From the NCBI GenBank assembly GCA_050305635.1, contig JBNLFS010000111.1, forward strand, positions 1 to 64,000: 64,000 nt of DNA, in the 5' to 3' direction. A program made the position numbers and the translations under genes. Shown here one piece after another: positions 61,604-64,000 of this stretch. The notes under the pieces were generated by a model, which saw nothing but the letters and a program-made list of their open reading frames with translations, did no database searches and was not told where the DNA came from. Every line of letters begins with the position of its first letter. Positions within the stretch are counted from its first letter, which is position 1. Source of the stretch: Thiodiazotropha sp050305635 (GTDB lineage: Bacteria; Pseudomonadota; Gammaproteobacteria; Chromatiales; Chromatiaceae).

Positions 61604-62577
61604 AGTATGACTGGAGTTGGCGGCTGAACTATCTGGATCAGCCCATCGGACGTTGGCTGGAGCAGTTGCCGGATCAGGTGGCGCGTGTCTGGCGCGAACA
61701 ACCGCACGGTGACCTGGAGAACTGGCGATTGGCGCTGGCGGCACTTCCCCCTATCTCAGGACTCTCCCATGAGTTCAACCAGGCGCGGGTCACCTTGGGC
61801 AAGGATTCCGATTGCGACGAGCAACAACGATCGCAAATGCGGCAAGCTCTGATGAAACTCCATCCCTGGCGCAAAGGGCCTTACGAGATCTGCGGTCTGC
61901 ATGTCGATACGGAATGGCGATCGGACTTGAAGTGGGATCGTCTCAAATCCCATATTCAACCCCTGAATGGGCGTATGGTACTCGATGTGGGTTGCGGTAA
62001 CGGCTATCACCTCTGGCGCATGCGGGGAGAGGGGGCTGAGCGGGTCATCGGTATCGATCCCACGCAACTGTTCATCATGCAATTTGAGGCGATCCGCCAC
62101 TTCATCAGTGGTGAACACCCTGTGCACCTCTTTCCCCTGGGTATCGAGGATCTGCCCGCGGATCTGGAGGCCTTCGATACGGTGTTTTCCATGGGGGTTT
62201 TCTATCATCGCCAATCCCCGTTTGCCCATCTCAATGAACTCAAGGGTGCGCTTCGGCGGGGGGGTGAACTGGTGCTGGAAACCCTGGTGATCGAGGGACG
62301 GGCGGGTGAAGTGCTGGTGCCGGACGGTCGCTATGCCAAGATGCGCAACGTCTGGTTCATACCTACTCCAGCAACACTGGTTCAGTGGATGAAGCGCGCA
62401 GGTTTTACTGAGGTCCGCATCGTCAATATTTCCGTAACGGATGTTGATGAACAGAGAGCGACCGATTGGATGCGCTTCGAATCCCTGAAGGACTATCTGG
62501 ATCCAGATGATCCAGGCTTGACCGTGGAGGGTTATCCTGCCCCCAGGCGAGCGTTGGTAGTCGCAGAAAAAAAGTAG
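61600..62577 (+). CDS. cmoB: tRNA U34 carboxymethyltransferase CmoB
   Basis: CmoB uses carboxy-SAM to make 5-carboxymethoxyuridine (cmo5U) at tRNA position 34. The 325-residue protein has PWRKGPYEICGLHVDTEWRS, DVGCGNGYHLWRM, GIDPTQLF, FSMGVFYHRQSP and VEGYPAPRRALV. Length fits the family from ATG 61600, which overlaps the cmoA stop. Confidence 0.97.
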   Translation: MKYDWSWRLNYLDQPIGRWLEQLPDQVARVWREQPHGDLENWRLALAALPPISGLSHEFNQARVTLGKDSDCDEQQRSQMRQALMKLHPWRKGPYEICGLHVDTEWRSDLKWDRLKSHIQPLNGRMVLDVGCGNGYHLWRMRGEGAERVIGIDPTQLFIMQFEAIRHFISGEHPVHLFPLGIEDLPADLEAFDTVFSMGVFYHRQSPFAHLNELKGALRRGGELVLETLVIEGRAGEVLVPDGRYAKMRNVWFIPTPATLVQWMKRAGFTEVRIVNISVTDVDEQRATDWMRFESLKDYLDPDDPGLTVEGYPAPRRALVVAEKK

Positions 62578-62714
62578 GGGCAGAAGCCGATCACTACCCG
62601 GAAATCCCTGCTCAAGAATTTACCCATCAGCAATGAACTGGGAGGGAATGAAACTGCAGACTCTGCTGTCTGCCCCAGAATAGACCTCAAAGAGTCAAGA
62701 GTATCGAGACTTGC

Positions 62715-63665
62715 CTAGTACGTAGTGGAGAATGATACCGCTTTGGGTGAGTTATGAAGCTGTGTTCTTGTGCTTCTTGTAATATCCAATCCATACGCAA
62801 AGTAACTTGTGGCGCATTTTACTGATGATTTGCCGTCACTTGTTTCAAGGACGGGGCCGCAAATTTTTTGATTGTCCTTCAATCCGTCGGCATCCCAACT
62901 TTCCGGAATTACAAGTGACCATCCATGGTTGCCGGATATTCCAAGAACACGATTTACATCGGGTCGACTCTTGTTTGCATAGACTGAGGCGATGTGAGTT
63001 GTGATTGATATTCCGTTTTTTCCAGGATAGCTGGCATATATATGCACCCAGTTACTGATGCTTGGCTTATTCGGATCATACGACCAACCGCCTGCAACAC
63101 GATTAAAGTTTTTTTCCGGACTGCCTACGCTCATGACAAATTGAGGAGACACAATATCGAAGAATCCTGTGGGCTGGTCCGATGTTGCCGATCCAACGCC
63201 TGTGCTGGATCGTTGTAGGGTATCGGGTGATTTGGAAATTGTGTCCGGCAGTAGTTGCATCAGCCAGGATCTGCCTATCTCCTGTAGACCACTTAATAAT
63301 GCATCATAGCGTTCAAACGAGGTCATTGCCGATAAGTCTGCGATTTGGATGTCAATTTCAGTTTTTTCATGATTATATTCAAGAGTGATTTGCCCTGTTC
63401 CCTCATCTTGATTCCAATAAAGGTGGCCAAGGGTCACCTGGGATTGATGGTCGAATAGGATTGCTTCGAATTTATTATCGTTATCAAGAGTCGCTTGAGC
63501 GGTTAAGCGCGCAATATCTATATCCTGGTATGCCGGGACGTCGTTTGTTATCAGGGATGAAGTGAATGATTTTGTTGGGGAGGGATTGCCTGTATCGCTT
63601 TGGGCAGTTGTCGCAACCACGAGTAACAGAGAGATTATCGACAGTGTGTGTTTTCGAGTTTTCAT
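62715..63665 (-). CDS. Predicted secreted protein of unknown function
   Basis: The 316-residue product begins MKTRKHTLSIISLLLVVATT, a signal peptide with likely cleavage after residue 22 or so. AAGGAG lies just before the start, so the longer frame to 63695 is rejected. No family was recognised. The mature part is beta-rich and polar (NKFEAILFDHQSQVTLGHLY, WSYDPNKPSISNWVHIYASY), with two cysteines (KICGP, SVKCATS) that could form a disulfide. It is richer in A and T than the core genes around it, which hints at recent gain. Confidence 0.7.
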   Translation of the reverse strand: MKTRKHTLSIISLLLVVATTAQSDTGNPSPTKSFTSSLITNDVPAYQDIDIARLTAQATLDNDNKFEAILFDHQSQVTLGHLYWNQDEGTGQITLEYNHEKTEIDIQIADLSAMTSFERYDALLSGLQEIGRSWLMQLLPDTISKSPDTLQRSSTGVGSATSDQPTGFFDIVSPQFVMSVGSPEKNFNRVAGGWSYDPNKPSISNWVHIYASYPGKNGISITTHIASVYANKSRPDVNRVLGISGNHGWSLVIPESWDADGLKDNQKICGPVLETSDGKSSVKCATSYFAYGLDITRSTRTQLHNSPKAVSFSTTY

Positions 63666-64000
63666 ATTCACGTCTCCTTGTGATATGTCAGTCATTTAGC
63701 AGGTTCTTCGAGAAAGACAGGATGTGTTTCCGAATTTGAAATCGATATCTTACGAATCACCCGCTTCTCGAAAAAAGTGAATTCGAGTGGATGATTTAAA
63801 ATGCAGGATTCAGATCGAAGGCGGGAAAGTTTCAAATCAGGACATCCTTGTCACTTGTTTACGGTTCGGCATCCTACATCACGGAATAATAGATTTGCCG
63901 CAAGTCATTTGAATCATCAATCACAACCCTGACAATCGGTGGATGTTAATTCAATCTCAAATGAGGGCGCCATTTGCATGTGGCGTTTCACCGCGCAGAG
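63666..64000. other. Gene-free flank at the window end
   Basis: No gene, repeat or terminator is seen in this AT-richer stretch, which must hold the promoter of the secreted-protein gene. It may also be upstream of a gene beyond the window. Confidence 0.5.

Noticed and set aside
1..64000. tRNA, rRNA, CRISPR arrays, intact insertion sequences or prophage
   Set aside because: Scanning by eye found no tRNA-like T-arm context, no regularly spaced repeats and no transposase or integrase reading frame. A covariance-model search would be needed to exclude small RNAs.

Overview
The window is chromosomal DNA of a free-living type of gammaproteobacterium. Gene order supports this: the run nnr-tsaE-amiB-mutL-miaA-hfq-hflX-hflK-hflC-(DUF2065)-purA with queG divergent, the run fimV-truA-trpF-trpB-trpA-accD-folC-dedD-like, and the cmoA-cmoB pair are all classic for the group. 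A short-form histidine system (hisZ), MetZ, PilZ proteins, Na+-type PomA/PomB stators and the overall codon use suggest the Chromatiales or a related sulfur-oxidiser-like lineage. That placement is inference; no sulfur-oxidation gene lies in the window. No rRNA, tRNA, CRISPR array, intact insertion sequence or prophage was recognised.

Layout. 0-9.8 kb: fimV (polar hub), truA, the tryptophan genes trpFBA, accD, folC and a SPOR-domain protein, all on the + strand. 9.8-15.5 kb: a gspC-like gene without its usual partners, then on the - strand a two-domain DUF971/ubiquitin-like protein and a short-chain dehydrogenase, then pomA-pomB behind a well-formed sigma-28 promoter, a PilZ protein and an FmdB-type zinc-ribbon protein. 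15.5-18.3 kb: an inverted repeat, aspS, a 139-bp foldback element and nudB. 18.3-22.5 kb is an accessory patch: a DUF302 protein, a tight three-gene operon (SDR-DoxX fusion, DUF2269, DUF4166), a palindromic operator-like region and a DUF4743-NUDIX protein. 22.6-31 kb: prc, gshA, metZ, a small conserved-looking protein, a TPR protein, hemF and a DUF938 methyltransferase. 30.6-33.9 kb: a glycine-zipper envelope protein behind a PhoP-box-like direct repeat, a PepSY protein and a PhoP/PhoQ-like two-component system. 33.9-39.3 kb: rsgA, a cytochrome c and a Ste24-type M48 protease on the - strand, orn and a VanZ-domain membrane protein on the + strand, and queG on the - strand. 39.5-54.7 kb: the nnr-to-purA run with hisZ, followed by pabB. 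54.8-62.6 kb: an RDD protein, a small PilZ protein, a second copy of the 139-bp element, a PAS histidine kinase with a FixJ-type regulator, a UMF1-family transporter and cmoAB. 62.7-64 kb: an unrecognised secreted protein and an empty flank.

How the parts fit. Most of the window is housekeeping: amino acid, folate, fatty acid, haem, glutathione and purine synthesis, tRNA and ribosome maturation, mismatch repair, cell-wall splitting and membrane proteolysis. The signalling genes (two PilZ proteins, two two-component systems, FimV, PomAB) point to a motile cell that tunes motility and its envelope to the environment. The most interesting items are the dispersed 139-bp foldback repeat (two copies, 126 of 139 positions identical), the SDR-DoxX/DUF2269/DUF4166 operon with its 16-bp perfect palindrome, the DUF971/ubiquitin-like fusion that lacks the terminal diglycine, the PhoP-like box upstream of the envelope-stress-like genes, and the sigma-28 promoter in front of pomAB. 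No single obvious new defence or metabolic system is visible.
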